Source: Brevundimonas diminuta
GTDB lineage: Bacteria; Pseudomonadota; Alphaproteobacteria; Caulobacterales; Caulobacteraceae
DNA: 64,000 nucleotides
Direction of reading: 5' to 3'
Assembly (NCBI RefSeq): GCF_022654015.1
Contig: NZ_CP073063.1
Coordinates: forward strand, 2,811,501-2,875,500
Within the stretch, counting starts at the first letter, position 1; each line of letters begins with the position of its first letter. The position numbers were made by a program, and so were the translations under genes. The notes under the pieces are model-generated. The model saw nothing but the letters and a program-made list of their open reading frames with translations. It was not told the origin of the DNA and did no database searches. Shown here piece by piece: positions 17,297 through 25,424 of the stretch.

Positions 17297-19077
17297 AGCC
17301 CGTCCCCCGCCACGTCCTGATACTGCGGGATCTTCTCGCCCGAGGCCGTGCGCCAGCGGTCGTCGCGGCGTTCGACGCCCAGGAAGCCGGCGATGCGGTC
17401 GGCGATATTGTGCACGGCGGGCGCAGCGACATAGGCGCCGGTCTTGGGATAGGTCCCCGGCTCGTCCATCACGATCAGGATGGCGTAGCGCTTGCCGTTC
17501 AGCGGGCCGTCGACGGGGAAGACCGCCGCGAAGGAACCCAAGGCATGGCTGGGGTCATAGCGACCGCCGACCAGTTTGTTGGCCGAGCCGGTCTTGCCGC
17601 CGACCCGCAGGCCCGGCGCGTCGGCGAAGCCGCCCGAACCCTTGACCACGTTGCGACGCAGCAGGTCGAGAATGGCGCGCGAGGTCTCTTCGGTCACGAC
17701 CTGTTGCGGCTGGACGTTGCGGGCGCCGCCCTTGCGGAGCGACAGCGGGATCATCCGACCGCCATTGGTCAGGGCGCCCATGGCCTGAACCATCTGGGCC
17801 GGAGTGATCATGATGCCATAGCCAAAGGAAAGCGACGCCAGGGTCGAGTTGTCCCAGCGACGCGGCACGACGGGCTTGGCCGATTCCTTCAGCTCGATCT
17901 CGGCGGCGTCCAGCAGGCCCAGGCGACGGAAATAGTCCCGCATGGTGTTGGGCCCCATCTGCACCGCCAATTGCGACGTGCCGATGTTGGAGGAGTGCAG
18001 ATAGACCTCTTCCAGCGTCATCACCCGGTTCTGGGCGTGGAAGTCCTTGATCTTGCGATCGCCGATCTGGAAGGCCTGGGAGGCGTCGAACAGGGTGTTC
18101 ATGTCGGCCCGGCCGGTGTCGAGGCCGGCGGCGACGGTGAAGGTCTTGAACACCGAGCCCATTTCGTAGTGGCCCGAAACCGCGCGGTTCAGCGTGGCGC
18201 CGTCGGGCGCCGCGCGGCGATCGGCCGAGTTGAAGGTCGGCCAGGACGCCATGCCCAGCACCTCGCCGGTCTGGACGTCGGTGACGATGCCGACGGCGCC
18301 CTTGGCCTGGTTCTTGATCGCGGCGGCGGCGAGTTCGTTTTCCAGCACGCCCTGGACGCGCAGGTCGATGGACAGGGGGAAGGCCTCGCCGCGCTGACCG
18401 GCCGCGCGGATCTCGTCGTTGAAGGCCAGCTCGGCGCCCGAGACGCCCTGCCCGCCCGTGTCGGCGTCGCCGATCAGGTGGACGGCCGAGGTTCCCAGCG
18501 GATAGGCGCGGCGGTCTTCGGGCTCGAAGGTGACGCCGCCCAGCGCCAGGTCGTGGACGGCGGCCTTTTCCTGAGGCGTCAGGCCGGTCAGGGCGATCAG
18601 ACGACGGTCGCCGCCCAGCACCTTCTTCAGACGCTCGGCCGAGATGCGCGGCAGGGCGCGGCGAATCTGGCGATAGGCCAGGTCGCGATCCCAGATCTCG
18701 GCCGGGTCGATGTAGAGGCCGTAATGGACGATGTTGGTGGCCAGCAGCTCGCCATTGCGGTCCGTCAGGTCGCCGCGCACCAGGGCGTTCGGATTGACGC
18801 CGCGTCCCAGACCGTTGGCTGGGGCGAACAGGGCCTTGTACGACGCGCCGATGGCCAGGCCGCCGAAGACGCAGGAAAAGACGATCAGGATCAGGAAGAT
18901 GCGGACGCGGGTGTCCTCTTCCGGGCGAGCGTCGGCGCGGGCGCGCTCGAAGCCATGCTCCAGCCGCCAGACCAGTTCGGTCAGCCAGCGCCAGAATGGC
19001 GACAGGCGGCCTTGCAGCCGTTCCTGGAAATCGGCGCCCGGCGCCGGGCGGTGATAGCGATGATCCTGAACGCTCAT
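17293..19077 (-). CDS. ftsI: FtsI / PBP3, septal transpeptidase
   Basis: 594 aa class B penicillin-binding protein. A cytoplasmic N-terminus rich in Arg is followed by one membrane anchor (about residues 58-80, RIFLILIVFSCVFGG). Next come a pedestal domain and a transpeptidase domain with the SxxK motif in MGSVFKTF, the SxN motif in LHSSNIGTS and the KTG motif in GGKTGSANK. It cross-links septal peptidoglycan with FtsW as polymerase partner. It overlaps both ftsL and murE by 4 bp. Confidence 0.96.
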   Translation of the reverse strand: MSVQDHRYHRPAPGADFQERLQGRLSPFWRWLTELVWRLEHGFERARADARPEEDTRVRIFLILIVFSCVFGGLAIGASYKALFAPANGLGRGVNPNALVRGDLTDRNGELLATNIVHYGLYIDPAEIWDRDLAYRQIRRALPRISAERLKKVLGGDRRLIALTGLTPQEKAAVHDLALGGVTFEPEDRRAYPLGTSAVHLIGDADTGGQGVSGAELAFNDEIRAAGQRGEAFPLSIDLRVQGVLENELAAAAIKNQAKGAVGIVTDVQTGEVLGMASWPTFNSADRRAAPDGATLNRAVSGHYEMGSVFKTFTVAAGLDTGRADMNTLFDASQAFQIGDRKIKDFHAQNRVMTLEEVYLHSSNIGTSQLAVQMGPNTMRDYFRRLGLLDAAEIELKESAKPVVPRRWDNSTLASLSFGYGIMITPAQMVQAMGALTNGGRMIPLSLRKGGARNVQPQQVVTEETSRAILDLLRRNVVKGSGGFADAPGLRVGGKTGSANKLVGGRYDPSHALGSFAAVFPVDGPLNGKRYAILIVMDEPGTYPKTGAYVAAPAVHNIADRIAGFLGVERRDDRWRTASGEKIPQYQDVAGDGL

Positions 19078-19523
19078 TGCGCCGGCTCCGGCGATGGCGT
19101 GGGGACGGGCGCGTCATCGGCGACGGCGGCGGGCGCCGGCGCGGCTGCGGGAGCAGATGCGGCGGGTTGAGCGGGGACGGGTTTCAGGGCGGTCAGCTGA
19201 CCTTCCTTGGCCTGACGGGCGACGGCGACGGGGGCCATGCCGATCTGGCGCGACAGGCTTTCCAGACGCGCGGGCTGCTCCAGCCGGGCGACCTCGGCGC
19301 GCAGCAGGCGGACGCGCTGGCCATTCTCGCGGATGTCCTGTTCGATCTGGGCGATGCGGCTGCTTTCGCGCGCCGCGGCGGCCTTGGCGGCGTAGACCGA
19401 CACGATCATGATCGCGACCAGGGCCACGCCGATGATCTCGACCCAGCGCACGCCGCGCACCTTCCAGTCGAACAGACGCTGAAGGGCGGTGCGGGAATAG
19501 GTGAAGAAGGGCGCCGTGGTCAT
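19074..19523 (-). CDS. ftsL: FtsL-like cell division protein
   Basis: 149 aa bitopic protein: short N-terminus, one membrane helix (about 28-48, [19 protein letters not shown]), a periplasmic coiled-coil segment (about 50-85) and an Ala/Pro-rich tail. The sequence is poorly conserved, as is normal for FtsL. The identification rests on topology and on its place between rsmH and ftsI, with 4-bp overlaps on both sides. It should bridge FtsB/FtsQ and FtsWI. Confidence 0.88.
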   Translation of the reverse strand: MTTAPFFTYSRTALQRLFDWKVRGVRWVEIIGVALVAIMIVSVYAAKAAAARESSRIAQIEQDIRENGQRVRLLRAEVARLEQPARLESLSRQIGMAPVAVARQAKEGQLTALKPVPAQPAASAPAAAPAPAAVADDAPVPTPSPEPAQ

Positions 19524-20500
19524 GCCGCCGCTCTCCCGTCGATCCGACCCCAGGCCGGGGCGTCGGTGCGCACGGCGGCGCGCAGCTTGGCCGAGCGGGC
19601 GCGCGGGTTGGTGGAACGCTCTTCGTCGCCCGCCTCGCGCGCACCCTTGAACTGAAGCGTGAAGCTGGGCTTGCGCGGATCGACGGCCATCGGCGCATGA
19701 CGCGAACCGGCGGGGCTGTTGCCCGTGCGCTCGGTCAGGAAGGCCTTGACGATGCGGTCTTCCAGCGAATGGAAGGTGACGACGGCGAGGCGTCCACCGG
19801 GAGCCAGCGTCGCCTCGGCCGCTTCCAGACCGCGTTCCAGCTCGCCCAGTTCGTCGTTGACCGCGATGCGCAGGGCCTGGAACACGCGGGTCGCCGGGTG
19901 GATGGGCGCGCCGCGACGGCCGCCCAGGGTCTTTTCGACCACCTCGGCCAGATCCAGGGTGCGGGTGAACGGCTGTTCGACGCGGCGACGCAGGATGGCG
20001 GTGGCGACGCGGCCCGACTGGCGCTCTTCGCCATAAAGTTTGAAGATGTGCGCCAGGGGACCGTGGTCCCAGGTGTTGACGATGTCGGCGGCAGTCGCAC
20101 CCTCATCGGACATGCGCATGTCCAGCGGACCGTCGCGCATGAAGGAGAAGCCGCGCTCGGCCTGATCCAGCTGCATCGACGAGACGCCGATGTCGAAGAC
20201 CGCGCCGTCCAGCTTCGCCTTGCCGCTGTCGGCGAACGCCTGCGCCAGACCCGAAAAGGGGGTGCGGATCAGCTGGAACTGGCCAGGAAAGTCGCTGGCG
20301 ACGGCGTCGGCGTGCGGCTGGACCGTCGGGTCGCGATCCAAAGCGACGACCTGGGCGCCGGCCTTCAGGATGGCGCGGGTATAGCCGCCGGCGCCGAAGG
20401 TGGCGTCGATCACGACATCGCCGAGCGCGGGCGCCAGGGCCTCGATCACCTCGGCCAGCAGGACGGGGGCATGGGGAGAAGTCGGGGGAGCGTCCGTCAC
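19520..20500 (-). CDS. rsmH: RsmH, 16S rRNA m4C1402 methyltransferase
   Basis: 326 aa from the GTG at 20500, which overlaps the mraZ stop (GTGA) and gives the expected N-terminus [17 protein letters not shown]-binding motifs are [16 protein letters not shown] and ALDRDPT; other family signatures are [23 protein letters not shown] and [10 protein letters not shown]. It methylates N4 of C1402 in 16S rRNA. An in-frame extension further upstream exists but lies entirely inside mraZ and looks non-native. Confidence 0.96.
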   Translation of the reverse strand: MTDAPPTSPHAPVLLAEVIEALAPALGDVVIDATFGAGGYTRAILKAGAQVVALDRDPTVQPHADAVASDFPGQFQLIRTPFSGLAQAFADSGKAKLDGAVFDIGVSSMQLDQAERGFSFMRDGPLDMRMSDEGATAADIVNTWDHGPLAHIFKLYGEERQSGRVATAILRRRVEQPFTRTLDLAEVVEKTLGGRRGAPIHPATRVFQALRIAVNDELGELERGLEAAEATLAPGGRLAVVTFHSLEDRIVKAFLTERTGNSPAGSRHAPMAVDPRKPSFTLQFKGAREAGDEERSTNPRARSAKLRAAVRTDAPAWGRIDGRAAA

Positions 20501-20973
20501 GATCCGCCTCCCGCCAGCTTCATCTGGGCCGCCAGCTTCAAGGCGCCGATCTGGGCCATGCCGGCCTTGGCCAGGGTGCGCTGTTCGGCGCGGCGGGCCG
20601 CCCATTTCTCGCGCGACCAGATCTGGAAACGGTCGTTCAGGCCGACGATGACGACGGTGTCGCCCAGACCGGCTTCGGCGCACAGCGCCTCGGGCAAGGT
20701 GATCCGACCGCCGGAATCATAGGCCAGGCGCACCTGCTCGCCCATCACCTGCCACTCCAGCGCCGAACGCTCCTCGGAGCCGAACGGCAGGGCCTCGATC
20801 ATCTCGGCATAGACGGCGAACAGGCGGTCGCCGCCCGCTTCCAGACAGTCGGCCTCGATCGAAGGGAAGATGAAGACGCCGCCGGCAGCGCCGTTTTCGG
20901 TCGTGCGGAAATCGTTGGGGATGAGGAGACGGCGCTTGCCGTCCAGCTGCTTCTCATAGGTCGAGAGAAACAC
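20497..20973 (-). CDS. mraZ: MraZ, transcriptional regulator of the dcw cluster
   Basis: 158 aa with two AbrB-like MraZ repeats. The first contains [11 protein letters not shown] and the second [16 protein letters not shown], each with the usual D/G-R motif. It starts with GTG ([12 protein letters not shown]). MraZ is a ring-forming repressor that binds direct TGGG repeats upstream of its own operon; exactly such repeats occur at 21061-21095, about 90 bp upstream. It heads the minus-strand dcw operon. Confidence 0.96.
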   Translation of the reverse strand: MFLSTYEKQLDGKRRLLIPNDFRTTENGAAGGVFIFPSIEADCLEAGGDRLFAVYAEMIEALPFGSEERSALEWQVMGEQVRLAYDSGGRITLPEALCAEAGLGDTVVIVGLNDRFQIWSREKWAARRAEQRTLAKAGMAQIGALKLAAQMKLAGGGS

Positions 20974-21060
20974 GCCCTGTCCAATCGAGCCCTTCGGCCC
21001 GTCCCTAGATGCCCTGACGAACGCCCGCCGCGCCCGCCTCTCAGCCCCAAATCATGAAGC

Positions 21061-21095
21061 TGGGATAGCATGGGATGAAATGGGCCTCAATGGGA
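21061..21095 (+). promoter_or_regulatory. MraZ operator: four TGGG repeats at 10-bp spacing
   Basis: TGGGA, TGGGA, TGGGC and TGGGA start at 21061, 21071, 21081 and 21091. The spacing is exactly one helical turn with 5-bp linkers. This is the TGGGN-N5 direct-repeat architecture described for the E. coli mraZ operator. Its location upstream of mraZ supports autoregulation of the whole dcw operon. The repeats read on the strand opposite to mraZ. Confidence 0.9.
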
Positions 21096-21105
21096 TCGAA
21101 GCCAA

Positions 21106-21116
21106 GATTTAACCAT
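21106..21116 (-). promoter_or_regulatory. Candidate -10 element and CtrA half-site upstream of mraZ
   Basis: On the minus strand GTTAAATC (21113-21106) matches 7 of 8 positions of the Caulobacter housekeeping -10 GCTANAWC, and would place a start near 21098 just before the MraZ boxes. No good -35 is visible. On the plus strand 21109-21116 reads TTAACCAT, which contains the TTAA core of a CtrA half-site. Both calls are weak single-motif matches. Confidence 0.35.
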
Positions 21117-21155
21117 GTTTTGACGTGTGACGACTTAAGCACGCTCGAACAGCTG

Positions 21156-21170
21156 GAACATACACGGAAC
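21156..21170. promoter_or_regulatory. Candidate LexA (SOS) box
   Basis: GAAC-N7-GAAC (GAAC ATACACG GAAC) matches the alphaproteobacterial LexA box GTTC-N7-GTTC in reverse complement. An additional GAAC lies at 21147. It sits about 60 bp upstream of the MraZ boxes. Eight fixed bases are expected about twice by chance in 64 kb counting both strands, so position is the main argument. Confidence 0.35.
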
Positions 21171-21277
21171 AAACGAAGTATTCACAGGCTGTGAGCTGTT
21201 CTAACCTTCCATTGCCAGACAATAGGTTAACGCCCGCCAACACGCGGGATCGCCGCCAGAACGCTGAAATGCGGGGA

Positions 21278-21295
21278 TAATCCGAGTTCGGATTA
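21278..21295. repeat. Perfect palindrome TAATCCGA-GT-TCGGATTA
   Basis: Eight-base arms with a two-base centre lie between rnpB and mraZ. There is no following T-run, so it is more like an operator than an intrinsic terminator. The cognate factor is unknown. Confidence 0.5.
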
Positions 21296-21371
21296 CGCGA
21301 TGCGCTGAGGGAGGGCGCCAACGCCCAACCCTACGGGCCTCAAGTAGGCCGAAGGCCGATAGGCCCAAGAA

Positions 21372-21757
21372 AATTTTGCCAGACGGCCTGTAAGCCGGGT
21401 TTTGTTCCGTTCTTGAGAACGGCGACGATCATTCCTCTGGACCGACCATTGCTGATCGGTTCTCGCGACCTACCCGGACATCTGAGGCGGTGAGCCCCGC
21501 GAGCGAGCCCGCGCGATGTCCCTATTTGGTCTTGCTCCAGGCGGGGCTTGCCATGCCGTCCCTGTTGCCAGGTCCGCGGTGGGCTCTTACCCCACCCTTT
21601 CACCCTTACCGGCCTCGCAAGGCCGGAGGTTTGCTTTCTGTGGCGCTATCCCTCGGGTCACCCCGGGCGGAAGTTATCCGCCGCCTTTTCACCGTGGAGC
21701 CCGGACTTTCCTCGACGGACGCGAAGTCCGCCGCGACCGCCCAGCCGTCTGGCGCGC
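21372..21757 (-). ncRNA. rnpB: RNase P RNA (type A)
   Basis: On the minus strand the conserved 5' core GAGGAAAGTCCGGGCTCC and the 3' core ACAAAACCCGGCTTACAGG are both visible. The P1 helix closes the molecule: minus-strand GCCAGACGGC (21753-21744) pairs with GCCGTCTGGC (21387-21378). Internal stems such as CTCCGGCC-TTGC-GAGGCCGG are clear. It is the catalytic RNA that removes tRNA 5' leaders. A T-rich stretch (AAAATTTTC) follows the 3' end. Ends are set from P1 and are accurate to a few bases. Confidence 0.97.
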
Positions 21758-21782
21758 GCTAGATGCGCGTTAGCGGCGCAAA

Positions 21783-21788
21783 CGTCAA
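21783..21788 (-). promoter_or_regulatory. Candidate rnpB -35 element
   Basis: TTGACG on the minus strand, overlapping the amidase stop codon and about 30 bp before the inferred rnpB 5' end. The -10 is not obvious (GCTAACGC lies too close, 8 bp downstream). Placement is right for an rnpB promoter embedded in the upstream gene's end. Confidence 0.4.
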
Positions 21789-22546
21789 TTTAATACGCCC
21801 GTGATGCTCTCGGCGCTGGCCAGCTGGAGCAGGCCGACCAGGCGGGCGCGGGTTTCGCCGTCGGCGACGCCGTCGACGCGGGCCGGGCGCCAATGACGCT
21901 GGAAGGCGCGCACGGCGGTTTCCACGGCAGCGTCGTAATCGCCGCTGGCTTTCAGGCCGTAGCCCAACCGATGCAGGCCGGCGCTGAGCACCATCGGGCC
22001 GATGCCCTGATCGCCCTTCTGCAACAGGCCGCCCAAGGCTTGCACCCGTTCGGCCGCCGGTTCGAACCACAGGCCGTGCCCGGCCTCGGCCAGACGCTTC
22101 CAGGGGAAGAGCTCGCCCGGATCTTCCTTGCGATCCGGCGCCAGGTCGGAATGGGCGATGATGCGGTTGTCGGCGATGGTCCAGCGACTGCGAATGTCGG
22201 AGATCAGGGCGATGACGGCCGCGATTTGCGCTTCGGGGAAGGCGCGATAACCGAACTCATGGCCAGGATTGACGATCTCGATGCCGATGGAGGCGGCGTT
22301 GCAGTCGTCCTCGCCCTGCCAGACGCCGCGGCCGGCGTGCCAGGCGCGGCGTTCCTCGGGCACCAGTTGGAAGACGCGGCCGTCTTCCTCGACCAGATAA
22401 TGGGCCGAGACCTTCGCTTCGGGGTCGCGCAGGCGGGCAAGGGCGGCCTCGCTGGTCTGCATGCCGGTGTAGTGCAGCACCAGCATGTCCGGCGGCGCAC
22501 GGCGCGCGTCGAAGTTGGGCGAAGGCGCGTCGATGTAGGACGTCAT
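21785..22546 (-). CDS. N-acetylmuramoyl-L-alanine amidase with peptidoglycan-binding domain (AmiD-like)
   Basis: 253 aa from the ATG at 22546 (TSYIDAPSPNFDAR). An Amidase_2 domain covers residues about 10-165, with zinc ligands in VLHYTGMQ and HSDLAPDRKEDPGELF, and the substrate-site GIEIVNPGHE. A C-terminal PG_binding_1-like domain (about 185-245) has GYDAAVETAVRAFQRHW-like spacing. It cleaves the MurNAc-L-Ala amide bond in wall recycling or remodelling. No clear signal peptide is seen with this start; a longer in-frame start at 22585 overlaps the upstream gene. It lies 13 bp after the small membrane protein gene. Confidence 0.92.
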   Translation of the reverse strand: MTSYIDAPSPNFDARRAPPDMLVLHYTGMQTSEAALARLRDPEAKVSAHYLVEEDGRVFQLVPEERRAWHAGRGVWQGEDDCNAASIGIEIVNPGHEFGYRAFPEAQIAAVIALISDIRSRWTIADNRIIAHSDLAPDRKEDPGELFPWKRLAEAGHGLWFEPAAERVQALGGLLQKGDQGIGPMVLSAGLHRLGYGLKASGDYDAAVETAVRAFQRHWRPARVDGVADGETRARLVGLLQLASAESITGVLN

Positions 22547-22559
22547 GGGCGGCGTCGGC

Positions 22560-22883
22560 TCAGCGGCCGTTGCGCTCCCAGCCATAGGCGACCCAGGCGC
22601 CGTCCACCTTGTGCGCCTCGATCAGGTCGGGATCGCTGTTGCGGCGACGCGGCGCGATGTTGCGGCGGGTGCGCATGACCAGACCGACCAGGAAGACCAG
22701 AACGCCGGCGAACAGGGCGATGACCGCAACAGCTGCAGCGGTGAAGACCGCGAGGACGGCGCCGACCGCCATGGCGCAGACGGCGGCGATCATGCCGGCG
22801 ACCCACATGACGGACGCCACCAGGCCGTTGGGACGGCGGCGGGCGGCATGGCCGATGGCGGCGAGACGTTCAGGCTGGAACAT
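22560..22883 (-). CDS. Small two-helix membrane protein of unknown function
   Basis: 107 aa. Residues about 22-75 form two long hydrophobic helices (VASVMWVAGMIAAVCAM and AAVAVIALFAGVLVFLVGLV), flanked by basic segments (ARRRPNG before, RTRRNIAPRRRN after). The C-terminus (DGAWVAYGWERNGR) is soluble and conserved-looking. It was probably co-transcribed with the amidase 13 bp downstream. I do not recognise the family. The start ATG has GGATGATCC-like sequence upstream with AAAGGATG as a possible ribosome site. Confidence 0.8.
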   Translation of the reverse strand: MFQPERLAAIGHAARRRPNGLVASVMWVAGMIAAVCAMAVGAVLAVFTAAAVAVIALFAGVLVFLVGLVMRTRRNIAPRRRNSDPDLIEAHKVDGAWVAYGWERNGR

Positions 22884-22988
22884 GGATCATCCTTTCAGGC
22901 GATCCGGGGAACGCCTGACACGCAATGTCGGTCCATCGGGGCTTGCGGTCAATGGACCGCGACGCACGGTCGCGTGCGCCGCACTCCG

Positions 22989-24767
22989 TCAGAAGATCGG
23001 CTGATCGGCCAGAACCACCGCGCCCTGGCTGCGCATCCGGTCGCTGTCGATCCGGCGCATCACGGCCTGGGCCTGGGGATCGGCCATGACGCCGCCCAGC
23101 ATGACCAGGGCCTTGGTGGCCTCGGTCTGGACGCCGAACATTTCCGACAGGGCCTCGAACGGCGACTGCTGCTTGGGGAAATGCTTGAAGCGGACGGGCT
23201 CATTGTCGGGAATCTTGGCCAGTTGGCGGGCCTTGTTCATGGCCTCGGTCACGCCGCCCAGCTGGTCGACGAGGCCCAGCGGCAGGGCCTGGGCGCCGGT
23301 CCAGACGCGGCCCTTGGCGATTTCGCGCACCCGGTCCGGGGACAGTTTGCGGCCCCTCGCCACGCGGGCGATGAAGTCATCGTAGATCCGGTTCATCGAG
23401 CCGGCGAAGGCCGCGCGCTGCTGGGGGGTGAACTCTTGCGTCGGCGAGAAGGCGTCGGCGTATTCCCCGCCCACCGTCAGCTCACGCATATCGACGCCGA
23501 ACCGGCCCAGCGCATCGGCCAGAACGAACTTGCCGCCGAACACGCCGATCGAGCCGGTCAGGGTCGTGGGCTGCGCCACGATCCAGTCGGCCTCGGAACT
23601 GATCCAGTAACCGCCCGACGCCGCATAGGCGCCCATGGACACCACCACCGGCTTGCCCGCCGCCCGCGCCGCGCGCACGGCGGCCAGGATCTGTTCGGAC
23701 GCTTCGGGCGAACCGCCCGGCGAAGAGACGCGGAAGACGATCGCCTTGACGCTCTTGTCGTCGATCGCGTCGTAGATGGCCTCGGCCGTGTCGTCGGAAT
23801 GGATGGACGAGCCGCCGCCGAAGCTGGCGCCGCCGCCGCGCCCGGTGACGATGGCCCCCTCCCCGCCCACGATGGCGATGGCGTTCTTGCCCGAACCCGT
23901 GCGTTCGCCCTTCTGGCTGGCGTATTTTCCGAACTCGACGATCTCGGCGCCCTTGCCGGCGCGGGTCTTGATGGCGATCTCGGCTTCCTCGACCTGACCC
24001 ACCTTGTCGATCAGCCGGTTGCTGAGTGCCTGCTCGGCCGAATAGGGGCCGGCCTCGATCACCGTCTTCAGCGCCGGGGCCGTCGTCTTGCGATCCTTGG
24101 CCGCGTTAGCCAGGGCGGTGTCGTAGATCGACGTCATCCAGGCCGTCATCGCCTCGCGGTGCGGGCCGGTGTAGTCGCTCTGGGTGTATTCATTGACAGC
24201 GTTCTTGTATTCGTAGCGTTGTTCGAACTCGGGTTTGACGCCGTATTTTTGGAAGGCGCGACCCAGGAAAAGGCTGTCGGCCGAGAAGCCCGTGGCCTGG
24301 AAGCCGGCGGTGTTCTGCATCCACAGCTCCGACGCCGAGGCCCCGACCATATAGGTGGACATCACCGCGCCCGACGGGGCGAAGCCCTGGCTGTGGGCGA
24401 TGACCGGCTTGCCTGTGTTGCGGAAGCGATGGATGGCCTGGCGCAGTTCATCGGCGGTGGCGGGCGTCATGCCGCTTTCCGGCAGACGGATCAGCAGAGC
24501 CTTGACGCTGCTGTCGCTCTGGGCCTGATGCAGGCCATCGACCACGTCCGTCAGGGCCAGGCCGGAACTGCCGAAGGCCGCGAACGGATTTGACGACGGC
24601 TGGTCGCTGACGCCGCCGCGCAGGTCCAGCTCCAGCACGGTGGTCGCCGGCGTCGTCGGCTTGGACGACGAGGCGACGGCGACCGTCAGCAGCACCACGG
24701 GAATGACGACGACGAACAGGATCAGCCCGGTGAAAACACCAAGGACCGTCAGAAAGAATTGCTTCAT
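22989..24767 (-). CDS. sppA: Signal peptide peptidase SppA (67-kDa type)
   Basis: 592 aa membrane-anchored serine protease that degrades cleaved signal peptides in the envelope. An N-terminal anchor (about 3-30, FFLTVLGVFTGLILFVVVIPVVL in part) is followed by two tandem S49 domains. The N-terminal half has the catalytic-Lys region around RYEYKNAVNEYT, and the C-terminal half has the Ser nucleophile motif SMGAYAASGGYW. The double-domain length matches E. coli-type SppA rather than the short form. It is divergent from panD. Confidence 0.94.
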   Translation of the reverse strand: MKQFFLTVLGVFTGLILFVVVIPVVLLTVAVASSSKPTTPATTVLELDLRGGVSDQPSSNPFAAFGSSGLALTDVVDGLHQAQSDSSVKALLIRLPESGMTPATADELRQAIHRFRNTGKPVIAHSQGFAPSGAVMSTYMVGASASELWMQNTAGFQATGFSADSLFLGRAFQKYGVKPEFEQRYEYKNAVNEYTQSDYTGPHREAMTAWMTSIYDTALANAAKDRKTTAPALKTVIEAGPYSAEQALSNRLIDKVGQVEEAEIAIKTRAGKGAEIVEFGKYASQKGERTGSGKNAIAIVGGEGAIVTGRGGGASFGGGSSIHSDDTAEAIYDAIDDKSVKAIVFRVSSPGGSPEASEQILAAVRAARAAGKPVVVSMGAYAASGGYWISSEADWIVAQPTTLTGSIGVFGGKFVLADALGRFGVDMRELTVGGEYADAFSPTQEFTPQQRAAFAGSMNRIYDDFIARVARGRKLSPDRVREIAKGRVWTGAQALPLGLVDQLGGVTEAMNKARQLAKIPDNEPVRFKHFPKQQSPFEALSEMFGVQTEATKALVMLGGVMADPQAQAVMRRIDSDRMRSQGAVVLADQPIF

Positions 24768-24910
24768 CGGAGGGAAAACGCGCGCTCGCAGGCCGGAAAT
24801 GGCGTCGCCAGCATAGGGGGACGCGGGCCGTCGTCAAATGACACGCGTGCAATCCGTCGGTCGACCTGGCGTTCGCATCCGCACCCGATTGCTGCGGCGC
24901 AGCGTGCGGA

Positions 24911-24939
24911 TTGATGCCGGGGCCGGAAATCCTTATATG
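24911..24939 (+). promoter_or_regulatory. panD promoter (sigma-70 type)
   Basis: TTGATG (24911-24916), a 17-bp spacer, and TATATG (24934-24939) predict a transcription start near 24946 and a leader of about 50 nt before the panD ATG. No competing element is seen in the 227-bp gap to sppA. Confidence 0.6.
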
Positions 24940-24951
24940 AGCCGCCTGTGA

Positions 24952-24975
24952 GCGAGGGCCTGCGCCCCGCGTTTT
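24952..24975 (+). terminator. Terminator-like hairpin in the panD leader
   Basis: GCG(A)GGGC-CTGC-GCCCCGC (24952-24970, one bulged A) is followed by GTTTTTC. It lies between the predicted panD promoter and its ribosome site CTGGAG. It has the form of an intrinsic terminator or attenuator. Whether it terminates is unknown. Confidence 0.4.
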
Positions 24976-24994
24976 TCTTGCTGGAGACCGCACG

Positions 24995-25351
24995 ATGCTG
25001 GTCACCCTGATGAAGTCCAAGCTGCACCGCGCCACGGTGACCCAAGCCGATCTCGATTACGAGGGATCGATCGCCATCGACATGGACCTGCTGGACGCCG
25101 CCGGCATCTATCCGCACGAGCAGGTCGATGTGCTGAACATCACGAACGGCGCGCGCTTCACCACCTATGCGATCGAGGCGCCGCGCGGCTCCAAGGTCAT
25201 CGGCGTCAACGGCGCCGCCGCCCGCCTGGTGCAGAAGAACGACAAGGTGATCGTGGTCACCTATGGCCAGTTTCCCCAGGAAGAAGCGCGCCAGTGGAAC
25301 CCGAACGTCGTCCTGCTGGACGACGCCAACGCGATCAAGACCGCCGGCTGA
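24995..25351 (+). CDS. panD: Aspartate 1-decarboxylase PanD (proenzyme)
   Basis: 118 aa. Makes beta-alanine for pantothenate and CoA synthesis. The self-cleavage site Gly24-Ser25 is present in DYEGSIAID, generating the pyruvoyl group; other landmarks are [16 protein letters not shown], the Tyr region TTYAIEA, and [16 protein letters not shown]. It is the normal length for the bacterial enzyme, monocistronic by context, and ends in a bidirectional terminator. Confidence 0.97.
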   Translation: MLVTLMKSKLHRATVTQADLDYEGSIAIDMDLLDAAGIYPHEQVDVLNITNGARFTTYAIEAPRGSKVIGVNGAAARLVQKNDKVIVVTYGQFPQEEARQWNPNVVLLDDANAIKTAG

Positions 25352-25379
25352 GGCCGCGTCGCTTCTCGAAATGCAAAAA

Positions 25380-25408
25380 GGCCCGCCGGCGACGGCGGGC
25401 CCTTTCTT
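25380..25408. terminator. Bidirectional intrinsic terminator between panD and the SIMPL gene
   Basis: Perfect 8-bp stem GGCCCGCC / GGCGGGCC with loop GGCGAC, flanked by AAAAA on the left and CTTTCTTT on the right. It can serve both convergent genes. Confidence 0.85.
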
Positions 25409-25424
25409 TATCCGGCCGATGCGA

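Larger units (their letters stand above)
20974..21371. other. Regulatory spacer between mraZ and rnpB (about 400 bp)
   Basis: This stretch is clearly more AT-rich than its neighbours between about 21100 and 21300 and has no convincing protein frame. It contains the MraZ boxes, a promoter-like element, a LexA-type box and a palindrome, each listed separately. The segment nearest rnpB (21320-21370) holds a GC-rich hairpin region (around GGCCTACTTGAGGCCC on the minus strand) that could stop rnpB transcription. Both flanking genes run on the minus strand. Confidence 0.7.

Noticed and set aside
19520..20683. A longer rsmH starting at 20683
   Set aside because: The extra N-terminus is the mraZ coding region in another frame and is Arg-rich. 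The GTG at 20500 gives the canonical RsmH start.
21109..21312. A 70-codon minus-strand frame in the mraZ-rnpB spacer
   Set aside because: No ribosome site or family-like pattern, and it overlaps the regulatory elements of this AT-rich region.
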